The position numbers and the translations under genes were made by a program. The notes beneath the pieces were generated by a model, which saw only the letters and a program-made list of their open reading frames with translations, had not been told where the DNA came from and searched no databases. From Cyanophora paradoxa (taxonomy: Eukaryota > Glaucocystophyceae > Cyanophorales > Cyanophoraceae), in the NCBI GenBank assembly GCA_004431415.1, contig QPMI01000186.1, positions 62,001 through 126,000 of the forward strand: a DNA stretch of 64,000 nt. Reading direction: 5' to 3'. How positions within the stretch are numbered: the stretch's first letter is position 1; each line of letters starts with the position of its first letter. This document shows, piece by piece, positions 11,430 to 20,252 of this stretch.

Positions 11430-12388
11430 ATGTCTGACAACTGCCCCATCTGTTTGGATCCTTTCCCCGGCAAGGCTTGCTTTATCACTGAATGCGGTTC
11501 GTGCGAAGCGACGGCAATGACGATATGCAAGTCCGGTCGGCTGACGGCGCATCTCGCAGGCCACAAGTTTCATTTCAACTGCATCAAGAAGTCGTTAGAG
11601 GCAGCGAACGCGCACTGCCCGATGTGCCGCAAGAGCTTCAAGGAGATGACACCGCCCGGGCCGATCGCCGAGCGGCGACATGTGCACCCAGACAACCTTC
11701 AGATGTACGTGCCCGTGAGGTGCGCTACAGCGCGCCACCTGTTTGTTCCTATCCGCTACTAACAGTTTCTCAGCGCACGCTTTGCTTCTTTCTTGCGGAA
11801 CGTGGCGAACGGTGGCTCCGTCGTTGGGAGGAGTAGACCTCGTGGAGAGGCTGGCGCTGGCTCTGTTGTCTCTGCGCCAGGCGGTCCTGCTCCAGCGCGT
11901 AGCGTCATCGGCAGCGCAGGGACTGCGGTATCAGCGCCGGCAGCAGCGGCAGCAGCAGCAGCGCCAGCAGCAGCGGCAGCACCGACTCGCGCTGGCTCTG
12001 CAGCTGCGAACGGCCGACCGCGGATTATCAACAACTGGCATCTGGTCCCGGAGACGAAGGTCATCAAGGGCCTCGTCTACAACTACCCCGGTCCATCCTC
12101 TCCCCATCCCTCCTTCCTCTTTCTTTCTCGCGCCACGCTCACCAGCCGGTGCGCCGTAGGCCTTAACGACGGCGAGCCGATCTCGACCTCGCCCGTGATC
12201 CGAGTGGAGGGCCGCACCGTGACCACCTGGTCGGGGAACCAGTACCAGCTCGGTGCGCCGCGCCGGTCGCACTCCGCGGTCGGACGGCCGGGCGCTTACG
12301 GGGCGCGGCAGGGACGATTGACCCGACCTTCCTCGCTACCATCGACGTCTTTGACGAGGCGAGCCCCCTCGCCGGCTTCCAGTTCTGA
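11430..12388 (+). CDS. RING finger protein (putative E3 ubiquitin ligase) with a novel C-terminal domain
   Basis: Starts at ATG 11430. The first exon and its 54-nt intron rebuild a RING: CPICLDPF...ITEC, then GHKFHFNCIKKSLE and CPMCRKSF, giving the C-x2-C, C-x-H-x2-H/N-C and C-x2-C zinc ligands. The next intron (from 11705) has a perfect TACTAAC branch point. An alanine-rich linker (about 11860-12000) precedes a compact domain seen as NNWHLVPETKVIKGLVYNYPG, LNDGEPISTSPVIRVEGR, TVTTWSGNQYQLG and GTIDPTFLATIDVFDE, ending at TGA 12386. That domain resembles a short beta-rich unit I have seen unnamed in algal proteins, but I cannot name it. E2 partner and substrate are unknown. It is convergent with the dehydrogenase gene, 272 bases away. 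Confidence 0.8.
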
Positions 12389-12660
12389 TTCCGATCCAGA
12401 GGCGCGCGCCACCGCCGGGGGGCTACTTTTTTTCCCCTGTCGCGTGCGCGCGCCGCCCCTTCGGGGGGTCCGCCCCACGACCCCCAGGATAGCTCCCCTC
12501 CACTGCACAGGAGCCCCTAGTCTAGAGATATCCTTCCAGAGAGGTGAGGTATTGAGCGCAGAACTCTTCTACAACTACATGGCAGCTAATGTACAATCCC
12601 ACGGTCGTCCGGTCCGAACCCCGGCCGATTCCAGCCCCGCGCGGGGGGGGAGAGCACGGG

Positions 12661-14461
12661 CTAGTCGCGCTTGCCGCGCCAGTGGGCGCAGGTACGGCCG
12701 ACGGCCTCCTCAAAGGAGTACGTCTTGACGTAGCCGAGCTCGTCGCGGGCAGCGGAGAGGTCGAAGGTGTAGTTCCGCTGCGTGATGCTGCCGGCCCGGC
12801 GGCGCCGGGGCGAGGCTCGAGCTCGGCGGGGCGGCGGTGGCGGGCGGGAGGGGCGGCGCACGTGAGGGCGTCGAAGTTGAGGCGGAGGAAGTCGAGGGGC
12901 AGGCTGCGGGGGCGTCAGCGGCGGCCGCCGGCGAGGGAGGGGCTGGCAGGGCAGGGGCCGGCCTCCCGCGGGTGAGGAAGTTGAGGACCTCGACGAGGGC
13001 GGCGACGGGCCGCAGGAGGGCGCCCGGCACGCGCCGCGCCCGGGCCCGCGGGCCCCGCAGCTCCCGGCACAGCGCGTCCGAGATCTCCCCGTACGTCGTC
13101 CTGGCCCCGGCTTGCAAGTGCGCGCGTTGCGGGGCCGGCGGGCGGGGCGCACGTCCCGTCGCTGATGAAGTAGGCCTTGCCGGCGATGGGCGAGGCGGGG
13201 CCCTCCCGCAGCAGCCGCTCCGCAGCCAGAATGTGCGCGTCCGCCAGGTTCTGCCCGCGGCGCACGGCTGGGACGCGGGTACAGGAGCGGTCGCGAGGGG
13301 GGTACCTCGACGTAGACGGCGTCGCAGAGGTGTGTGCCGGGCCCCAGGATGGTCCCGTGGGAGAGCACCGAGGTCGTGAAGTTGTGGTCGCGTATCCCCC
13401 AGAGCACCTGCGGGGTACGGCGTCAGAGGCGAGGTGGAGGCGGGGAGGAGGCAGGCCGGGCGCACGAGGGGCCGCAGGGCGACGGTCCGGAGGGGAGAGT
13501 ACCGCCCGCCGGCCGCCTCGACAGCGCCCGGCCTGCGGGGCCCGACGTCGGCGGGGGGTACGTTCGCGGCTCAATCAGGGGGGCGGCCGCACTTGGTGGA
13601 GGCGTCGCGGACGAGCTCCTCGGCCACGGCCTTGGTGTACCCGTACTGGGTCGCGTTTGGGACCTTGGAGGGCCTGCGCCGGGCCTCAGAAGAAGGGGGT
13701 ACACGGTTTCATCGAAGAAGAAAGGGGGCCCGGCGGGCCTGAGCGAGTCGGCCTCTCGCTTCTTGAGGACGTCGCCGCCGTTCATGACGGTGGCCGCCGA
13801 CGACGTGTACACGAGCGCGGGGACGGCCGCCCGAACGCACGCGGCGACCACGTTCGCCGTGCCTGCGCGCGCCCGGTCGGGCCCGTCAGCGCGGGCGCGC
13901 TGCGATCGCGAGGAGGCTTCCGCGCGCGCCGATGACGTTCGTCTCCCACAGCTTTCGGAGGTCGGCGCGCAGGCTGATGAGCGACGCGGCGTGAATGACG
14001 ACGTCGGCCCCTGCGCGAGCCGCGGCGGCCGCGGGCGTCGGGGTCGAGTGCCGCGCAGGGAGGCGAGCGCCGCGCGCACCGATGCAGACCTGCAGCACGT
14101 CCGAGGGGTTAACCAGGTCGCCGCAAACGAACTTGACGCGCGTGTCGTCCGTGTGCCACGACTTCCGCAGGTCGAACGCTCGAATGAGGCACTGCTTGCC
14201 TTGCTGGCCCGACAGCAGACGCTCGACGATGTGGCGGCCAAGGCAACCGCTCGCGCCGGTCACGACGTACACTGTCGGCCCGCTGCCGGCAGGTCGTCGC
14301 GTCTGCGTTGCGTCGCGCGCGCGTGAGCCCGTGCGCTCTGCATCGCGCGTGCTGCGCTTTCACCTTGAGCAAGCCTTCATCTGGACGGTCTGGACAAGGC
14401 GGCACTGCGGGCACTGCGAGAGCGCGGTTCGGAGCTGCGGCGGGAGGAGCGCGCGATCCAT
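12661..14461 (-). CDS. 3-beta-hydroxysteroid dehydrogenase family protein, probable sterol-4-alpha-carboxylate 3-dehydrogenase
   Basis: Extended short-chain dehydrogenase, NAD(P)-dependent, likely in C4 demethylation of sterols at the ER (NSDHL/ERG26 type). The first exon starts at ATG 14461 (MDRALLPPQLRTALSQCPQC) and splices with phase 2 to SSGPTVYVVTGASGCLG, the Rossmann TGxxGxxG. Then RAFDLRKSW, VKFVCGDLVNPSDV, GADVVIHAASL, NVVAACVRAAVPALVYTSSA and the YTKAVAEELV-type active-site Tyr-x3-Lys. Downstream blocks LWGIRDHNFTTSVLSHG, NLADAHILAAERLLREG, AGKAYFISDG, LVEVLNFLTR and FDLSAARDELGYV follow family order. Ends GKRD, stop 12661. Several introns begin GTACCCCC. It could also be another 3-beta-HSD-like oxidoreductase; the FISDG and the C-terminal Leu-Gly-Tyr block favour NSDHL. 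Confidence 0.82.
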
Positions 14462-14536
14462 TACGAACCCGTGAGGCGACGGTAGGCCCATGTGAGCGCG
14501 AGCAGGGCCACCCAAGCGGCCAGAGCGGCCCACAGC

Positions 14537-16289
14537 ATGGCTAGGCCCGCTGGGGGGGATACTGGCGTCTGGTTCACTGAGCGATGGCCGTCCCTGCTGC
14601 CTTCGGCGGCGCATACCGGCGGGAACTGCATGCGGCGATCGATGGTGAGGCCCGCACGCCCAGCCCCCGCCAGGCCCCTCACCGCACCGCACGCAGCCGT
14701 GCGCAAGGCCGCGCGCCTCTCGTCGGCGATCCAGAGCAGGCTGGGCCGCGATGAGCAGGTCTCGAAGGTAGACGAGAGCCCTGTGACGATCGCAGGTCGG
14801 CGCCAGCGCAGCCCGCGCCAGTCGGTCAGCCGATGTGCCTCGCAGACTTCGGCGTTCAGGCGGTGTGCACGCTGCTGCTCAAGAAGGCCTTCCCTGATTA
14901 CGGCTGGGTGGCGGAAGAGGACAGCGCCTTCCTGCGGAAGCCCGTGCGTCGATCGGTTTGTCGGGGGCGACTGCGCACGCGAGCGAGCCGGGGCGTGCAG
15001 GAGGGCGCGAGCAACCTGAGGAAGATCGCGGAGGCGGTGAACGCAGCGACGGAGGGCTCGTACAGCGAGGCCGAGGTCCTGGACGCCCTCGACGTGGGCC
15101 TCGGCCCGGGCGGCGCCACGGGCCGCCACTGGGTCCTCGACCCCGTGGACGGCACGAAGGGTTTCATCCGCGGGGACCAGTACGCGATCGCGCTGGGCCT
15201 GCTGGACGCCGGCAAGGTCGTCCTGGGCATCCTCGGGTGCCCCAACCTGCCTTGGAACCTCGAGGAGCCGGTGCGCCCCGCCGCGCTCCTCCGCCTCGCG
15301 CCCCGCGGAGCGAGCGAGCGAGGCGGCGCGCGGACGCAGAGCGCGCCGCGGGGGTGCCTCCTGTACGGCGTCCGCGGGGAGGGCTCCTACCAGGTCTCCT
15401 TCGACGGCGCCCGCGGGCCCGTCAAGTGCGCCGTCTCAAAGGCCCGCCCCCCGCCCCGCCCCGCCCCGCCCCGCCCCGGCCAGGCGCGCGGGGTCTGACG
15501 GGCGGGCAGGTGAGCGATACCGCGTGGGCGCGGGTTGCCGAGAGCTACGAGAGCGCGCACTCGTCGCACGACACGACGGGGGCCATCGGGGCGACCCTCG
15601 GGACGTCCATAGCGCCCCTGCGCATGGACTCCCAGGCCAAGTACGGTGATTGACGCACCCCGCCCGCCCGTTTCGCCCTTAGGCCGCGCGGGGCGGGGAC
15701 GCCTGTTTCGCGGAGTCGTATGAGACGAGCCATTCCCCCCACGAGACGACGGCGGCGATAGCGGCCCGCCTCGAGATCGCCCGGCCGCCCATCCGCATGG
15801 ACTCGCAGGCGAAATACGGTACCCGGGCAGACGTCGCCTCTAGCCGTGCCGGGGCGGGCCCGCCGCGGGGCGCCGGCCCCGCTCTGAGGCGGCTCCGCGC
15901 AGGGGTGCTGGCGCGGGGCGAGGCGGACGTGTACCTGCGCTTCCCGAAGAAGGGGTACAAGGAGAACATCTGGGACCACTGCGGGGGCGCCCTCATCATC
16001 GAGGAGGCCGGTGCGCGGCTCGCCCCTCCGCGGCCCCTCCCGCCGGGGCCGCCGCAGCCGAACGCGGCGCAGGGGGCTCGGTCACGGACGAGGAGGGCAA
16101 GCCACTCGACTTCTCCCAGGTGCGCCAGCGCCCCCCCTCCGCCTGCCCCCCTTCCTCCCCCCGCCAGGCGGGCCGACGGGCGGGGGCCAGGGGCGGAAGC
16201 TGTCGACGGTGGGGATCATGGCGAGCAACGGGCAGCTGCACCCGCTCGTCGTCGCCGCCGTCCGCCACGTCCTCGCCGGCCAGCCCTAG
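14537..16289 (+). CDS. 3'(2'),5'-bisphosphate nucleotidase (SAL1/HAL2-like), inositol monophosphatase superfamily, with duplicated exon
   Basis: Mg-dependent phosphatase that hydrolyses PAP to AMP and often inositol polyphosphates. The start is uncertain (ATG 14537 or 14642; the frame is open across this part). Family blocks: AVRKAARLSSAIQSRL, VSKVDESPVTIA joined to DFGVQAVCTLLL, DYGWVAEEDSAFLRKP (first metal Glu), HWVLDPVDGTKGFIRGDQYA (metal motif DPxDGT), LGILGCPNLPW, VRGEGSYQVSFDG. Then come two homologous alternative exons (15510-15645 and 15683-15818), either of which joins in frame to VLARGEADVYLRFPKKGY and NIWDHCGGALIIEEAG (last metal Asp), then GKPLDFSQ and STVGIMASNGQLHPLVVAAV, stop at 16287-16289. 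The exon before them ends with a GC donor (GCCCGCC). Possible N-terminal targeting sequence, Arg/Ala/Pro rich. Convergent with the next gene. Confidence 0.85.
15510..15645 (+). other. alternative exon A of the SAL1/HAL2-like gene
   Basis: 136 nt, phase 0 in and phase 1 out. Encodes ARVAESYESAHSSHD and PLRMDSQAKYG, the segment that in HAL2-type enzymes carries substrate-binding His and Ser/Lys residues. Acceptor GGGCGGGCAG with an upstream CTGAC; donor G|GTGATT at 15646. Confidence 0.8.
15683..15818 (+). other. alternative exon B of the SAL1/HAL2-like gene
   Basis: 136 nt, same length and phases as exon A, beginning 38 nt after exon A ends. Encodes CFAESYETSHSPHETT and RPPIRMDSQAKYG. About 53% identical in protein to exon A (24 of 45), with no stop or frame break. 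Donor GTACCC at 15819. Confidence 0.8.
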
Positions 16290-16370
16290 CGCCCCGCCGC
16301 CCCCGGCGCGGCTTCGCGAGGCCGAGCCTTCTTCTTTTAAGCGTGACTCTGCCGAGAAGCGAAGCTGCCG

Positions 16371-17745
16371 CTACTGCGGGCCGCGGGGCTTGCGGAGGGG
16401 GTACGCCTTCTCGGCGGGGTCCCCGCGGAAGGGGAGGAACTGGGCGAGGAGCTCGAGGGGCGGGCGGTCCCACCAGCTGCGCGCCCGTCGGCGAGCTCGC
16501 CCCGTGAGACAGAATCAAAGCTCAGGGCCGGGGCGGCGCTGCGCGCACTCCTCGTGGTCGTAGACGAGGCCGGCCTCGTTGAGCTTGTACGTGCTCTGCG
16601 GCGCCGGCTCGGCGAGGGGCCGGGGGCGCGCCGCGGCCGGCCCTGCGGGGGGCGCGGGGGGGCCCGCACCTCCCCGTTGAAGAAGAACTTGGGCTTCCAG
16701 GGCAGCAGGAGGGTCCCCTGCGTCCCCCGCCTTCAGCGCGGCGCCGGCCCGCGGGGCGGGGGCGCGGGGGAGGGGGCGGGGGGGCGGGGGGCGGGCCTGG
16801 AGGGTCCAGGTGGCGAGGACGGTGTCTGGGGCGGGGCTCTCGAGCTCGCGCAGCTCGAAGCCGAGCTCCGTGAAGTACTTCGCGTGGTACCTGCCGCCCG
16901 GCTCGCCCTCGCGGCGCCCCCGCCGGGGAGCGCCCTCCCTCACCTCAACGTCCACCAGACCGTCTGCGGGGCGGGGCCTCGGGGCGTCAGCACTCGCAGC
17001 CGATGCGATGGGCCCGACTCGAGCGCGAAAGCGCACGCGGTACCCTTCCATGCCCGAGAACTTGTTGACGGGGTCCCTGCGTGTGCACAGCGGCCCGTCT
17101 AGGCCGGCGCACGCGATCCACCAATCTCAGAACTTCGGAACGGCGCACCTAAACTCGATGGACTCGTCATAGATGCTGCGCGACGCGGCAAACTCAGGCG
17201 CCGTGCCGAGCGGCCTGCGCGTCGCGTGGGCGCCGGCGCCGGGGCGGACCTGTAGTCGACGTCGCGCTCGAACATCGCGGGCAAGTCCTGCGCGCGCCTC
17301 CGTGAGCGGCCGATACACAGAGGACGAGGGGGAAAAGAAAGAAGAGCGCGCCCTCCGCAGTACGTCGAAGATATGCTGGATGCGCTCCGGCGTGCGGAGG
17401 TCGCCTGCAGCTGCGCGCGTGCGCCGGGCCGGGCCGCGGGCTCAGCGAGCAGCCGAACGGAATCGGAGGCCGGCTCAGCCGCGCCGGACCTTGGCCGGGC
17501 GCCTCGGCGCTGCACGTCCACGTGCGCCAGGAGCGCGGCAGGCGCCTCAGCGGGTCCCCGGCGATCCACGTGCTCTGCGGCGGCCCAGCCACCTGGAAGG
17601 TGGAACGAGCGGCGCGACTTGCCCGAGACATCCCGGCCGGCGCCAGCGCGGCGCAGGTCGGGGCCGCCACGGGCCGCCAGGTGGGGCGGCCGACGCTGGT
17701 CGGGCCCGCAGGAGCGCCAAGCACGAACGCCGTTGGCTGCGTCAT
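16371..17745 (-). CDS. DUF2358-like (SnoaL-fold) protein, possibly plastid-targeted
   Basis: Small NTF2/SnoaL-like protein of a family common in cyanobacteria and plastids; function unknown. Exons read TPERIQHIFD, DLPAMFERDVDY, SIYDESIEFR, DPVNKFSGMEG, then YHAKYFTELGFELRELES and DTVLATWTLQ, GTLLLPWKPKFFFNGE, STYKLNEAGLVYDHEEC, PLELLAQFLPFRGDP and a C-terminus KAYPLRKPRGPQ, stop TAG at 16371. The pattern (Tyr/Asp then FxDPVNxFSG, the long strand ending LLLPWKP and the Ser-x-Tyr strand) is characteristic. The N-terminus is taken at ATG 17745 (MTQPTAFVLGAPAGP), rich in Ala/Ser/Arg as expected of a transit peptide, but one or two exons between 17400 and 17600 are not resolved. Divergent from SAM50, about 100 bases apart. 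Confidence 0.68.
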
Positions 17746-17844
17746 GGTAGCCGGCGTGCTTTAGCTGCTCGAAATGAACTCCCTGGGCCGTGTGTGCTCC
17801 ACCCACCCGGGTTCGGATCCGGCTAGGGTAGCTTTTGCGGCGCG

Positions 17845-19863
17845 ATGTCGCCGGGCGGCCAGGCTGACTACAATGCGCTCGTGAGCCCCGCTGAAGCAAG
17901 CGGTCGCGCGCCGATCGACGCTGACGCGCCCGCAGTTCGAGGCGAAGAAGAACCTGCCGCTCCGCGTCCGGCACATCCTGATCCGCGGGCTGAACAAGCT
18001 CGACAAGAAGGTCGTCGAGCGCGAGCTGGTGGATGTCAGGGACTCGGAAACACTAGACGATCTCCGTGACCGGCTCGCCGACTTCCAGGACGTGCGCCCG
18101 CCCAACCGGCATCTCCGCGCGCCGCCTCGCAGGCCTGACAGCGGCGGCGGCAGGGCATCCGCTCGCTTCGAGTTTTCAAGCGGTGCAACGTCGAGCTGAT
18201 CAAGCCCAAGAACGGGGCGGCTGACCAGGTCGACATCGTCATCCTGATCCAGGAGAGGACGTACAGCGCCGCGCTCGAGGCGAATGCCTCGCGCGGCGAG
18301 ATGAACGCAGTAAGTGCCACGCGCGTCAATCGGCCGGCTCCCGGCGCCGTCTGACCGGCACCGCCCGCTGCCGGGCCGCAGGGCATGAATGGAAACCTGT
18401 ACAACCTGCTGGGGCGACCGAACATCCTGTCCGCCGAAATACAGCGCGGCTCCCTGTCGAGCGTCGTTGGCCGGGTGCGCGCCACCGCCGCGGCGTCCGC
18501 GACCGGGCCCCGCGGCTCAACCGAGCCGCGCCGCAGGCCCGCTTGAGCTTCCCGAACATGCTCCGCATCCGGGACTCGCTGCTGTCGCTGGAGGGCTTCC
18601 AGTCGCACATGCTGCGGGTGTCGAGCGCGCACACGGAGACGACGCGCGGCGTCAGCCTCTCGTTCTTCACGGTCCGCCCGCCCCCGCGCCCGAGCGCAGC
18701 GCGGCCCCGAACGGCGCGCAGGGCGGCGCACACACGCTCGCGCTCGACGGGCACTGGCGCGAGATCGTACCCGACGTCAATGAGGCGTCCCTTGCGTGCC
18801 CACGACCCCGCTCTCCTGCTCTCGCTGCCCCCGACCGCCGCGCAGCATCCGGGAGTTCGCGGGCCACTCGCTGAAGACCTCGGTGGGCCCGCTTTGCGCC
18901 TGTACCCCCGGCGCCGCTCACGCGCCGCTTTCCACCTCAGATCCGGCACGAGTACCGGATTGACACGCGGGACCACCCGTTCGTGCCCACCAGCGGCTTC
19001 CTCTTCCACAACAAGGCGGTACCCACTCCCGGCGGGGCGGCCGCTGTACCCCGCTCAATCAACTCCCCCGCAGGAGTACGCGGGGCTGCACGGGGACGTG
19101 CGCTTCTGCAGGAACGAAACGCACGGGCAGCTGAACTTCCCCCTGCCCCTCGGCATGGCGCGCACGCCTCCGTGCAGCGCTCCCCCCAGGAAGCCTCACC
19201 GCGCGCCCCCCAGGCGGCGCACCTGGCGTGCATGGCGGGGATCCTGCACACGCCCAAGGGCATCGCGCGGAGCTGCATATCGGACCGCTTCTTCCTCGGC
19301 GGCTCGAAGTGCGCCGAGCCGCCTCCCCCGCGTCGGGCCGTACCCCGGCCGACTCGGGGCGCGCGGCAGCTCGCTGCGGGGCTTCCGGACGCACGCGGTG
19401 GGCCCGGAGATGAACGGGCAGGCGCTGGGCGGGGAGCTGATGGGCGCCGCGAGCGCGCGCCTGAGCACGGGCTTCGGGTTCCTGCCCGAGGGGAACCTGC
19501 TGGAGGCCCTCGGCATGCGCGCCTTCGCCTTCGCCAACGCCGGCAACACCATGCTCCGCCGCCACGGTGCCCCCCGCCGGCCCCGCCCCTCCTGCGCGGT
19601 CCGGCGCGAGGGGCGCGGCAGGGGCGCCCCGGAAAGAGGAGGCGGAGCGCTTCTGGGGGGGCGTGGAGGCGAGCCTCGGGGTCGGGCTCGCGGTACCCTT
19701 CCCCGTCGGCCGCGTCGAGCTCAACTTCTGCCGGCCCCTCCGCACCGTCCGCCCGCCCCTGTCCCCCTGGCCCCGCGGCCGCCGGCCCCCGACAGCCCCG
19801 CAGATGGACGGCGCGGACGGGCGCGTGCAGAACTTCCAGATCGGCCTCGGTATCGTCCTGTAG
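17845..19863 (+). CDS. SAMM50: SAM50, beta-barrel assembly component of the mitochondrial outer membrane
   Basis: Omp85-family protein that inserts beta-barrel proteins into the mitochondrial outer membrane. Start ATG 17845 (MSPGGQADYNAL), then a 55-nt intron to FEAKKNLPLRVRHILIRGLN, the start of a single POTRA domain (LDKKVVERELVDVRDSETL, KRCNVELIKPKNGAADQVDI). Barrel strands follow in many small exons: GMNGNLYNLLGRPNILSAEI, HMLRVSSAHTETTRGVSLSF, IRHEYRIDTRDHPFVPTSGF, YAGLHGDVRFCRNE, GILHTPKGIARSCISDRFFL, then LRGFRTHAVGPEMNGQALGG, matching the family's conserved L6-like RGF motif, and the last strands ASLGVGLAVPFPVGRVELNF and QNFQIGLGIVL, stop TAG 19861. Order and end match SAM50 rather than plastid TOC75, which has three POTRA domains. 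Convergent with the phosphodiesterase gene. Confidence 0.88.
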
Positions 19864-20252
19864 CCCCCGGGGCGGGCCCCCGCTCGTGCCCCTCCTCTCT
19901 CCCCTCCCGCCCGCTGCACCCTCTCGGCAGCCCTTGATCCCCTCTGTCTCCCTCCCCGCCCGGCGGCCGGCCGGTTCGCCGGCCGAACGACGAACGTAGC
20001 CCGGATCCGGAAACCTGTCGCACAGAGAAGCACCCGGCCGGGCAGCAAGAGGCGAGTTGACTGCATTTCAAAAGCGGAATTTGCAAACATGGAGATGCTT
20101 GAAAATACTACCTAGCTAAGCTGACGCGGCGTCGGGCGAGGCGCCCGGCTCGCTCGCAAGGTTTGAGACAGGATGGTGCGGGGAAGAAGGGGACCGACGA
20201 AGGTGAACGGCAAGCGGCGAGGAGAAGCATCCGTGTACGGGGGGGCGCTCGA
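19864..20252. other. convergent spacer between SAM50 and phosphodiesterase genes
   Basis: About 390 bases with no coding signal on either strand that I can support; first part C-rich, then mixed composition. Confidence 0.6.

Noticed and set aside
15683-15818. Exon B as a decayed pseudo-exon
   Set aside because: It has no stop or frameshift, keeps all family residues, and resembles other HAL2 proteins at least as well as exon A does.
17795-17835. tRNA-like T-arm (GGGTTCGGATCC)
   Set aside because: No matching anticodon or acceptor stems around it, and it lies in a divergent promoter.
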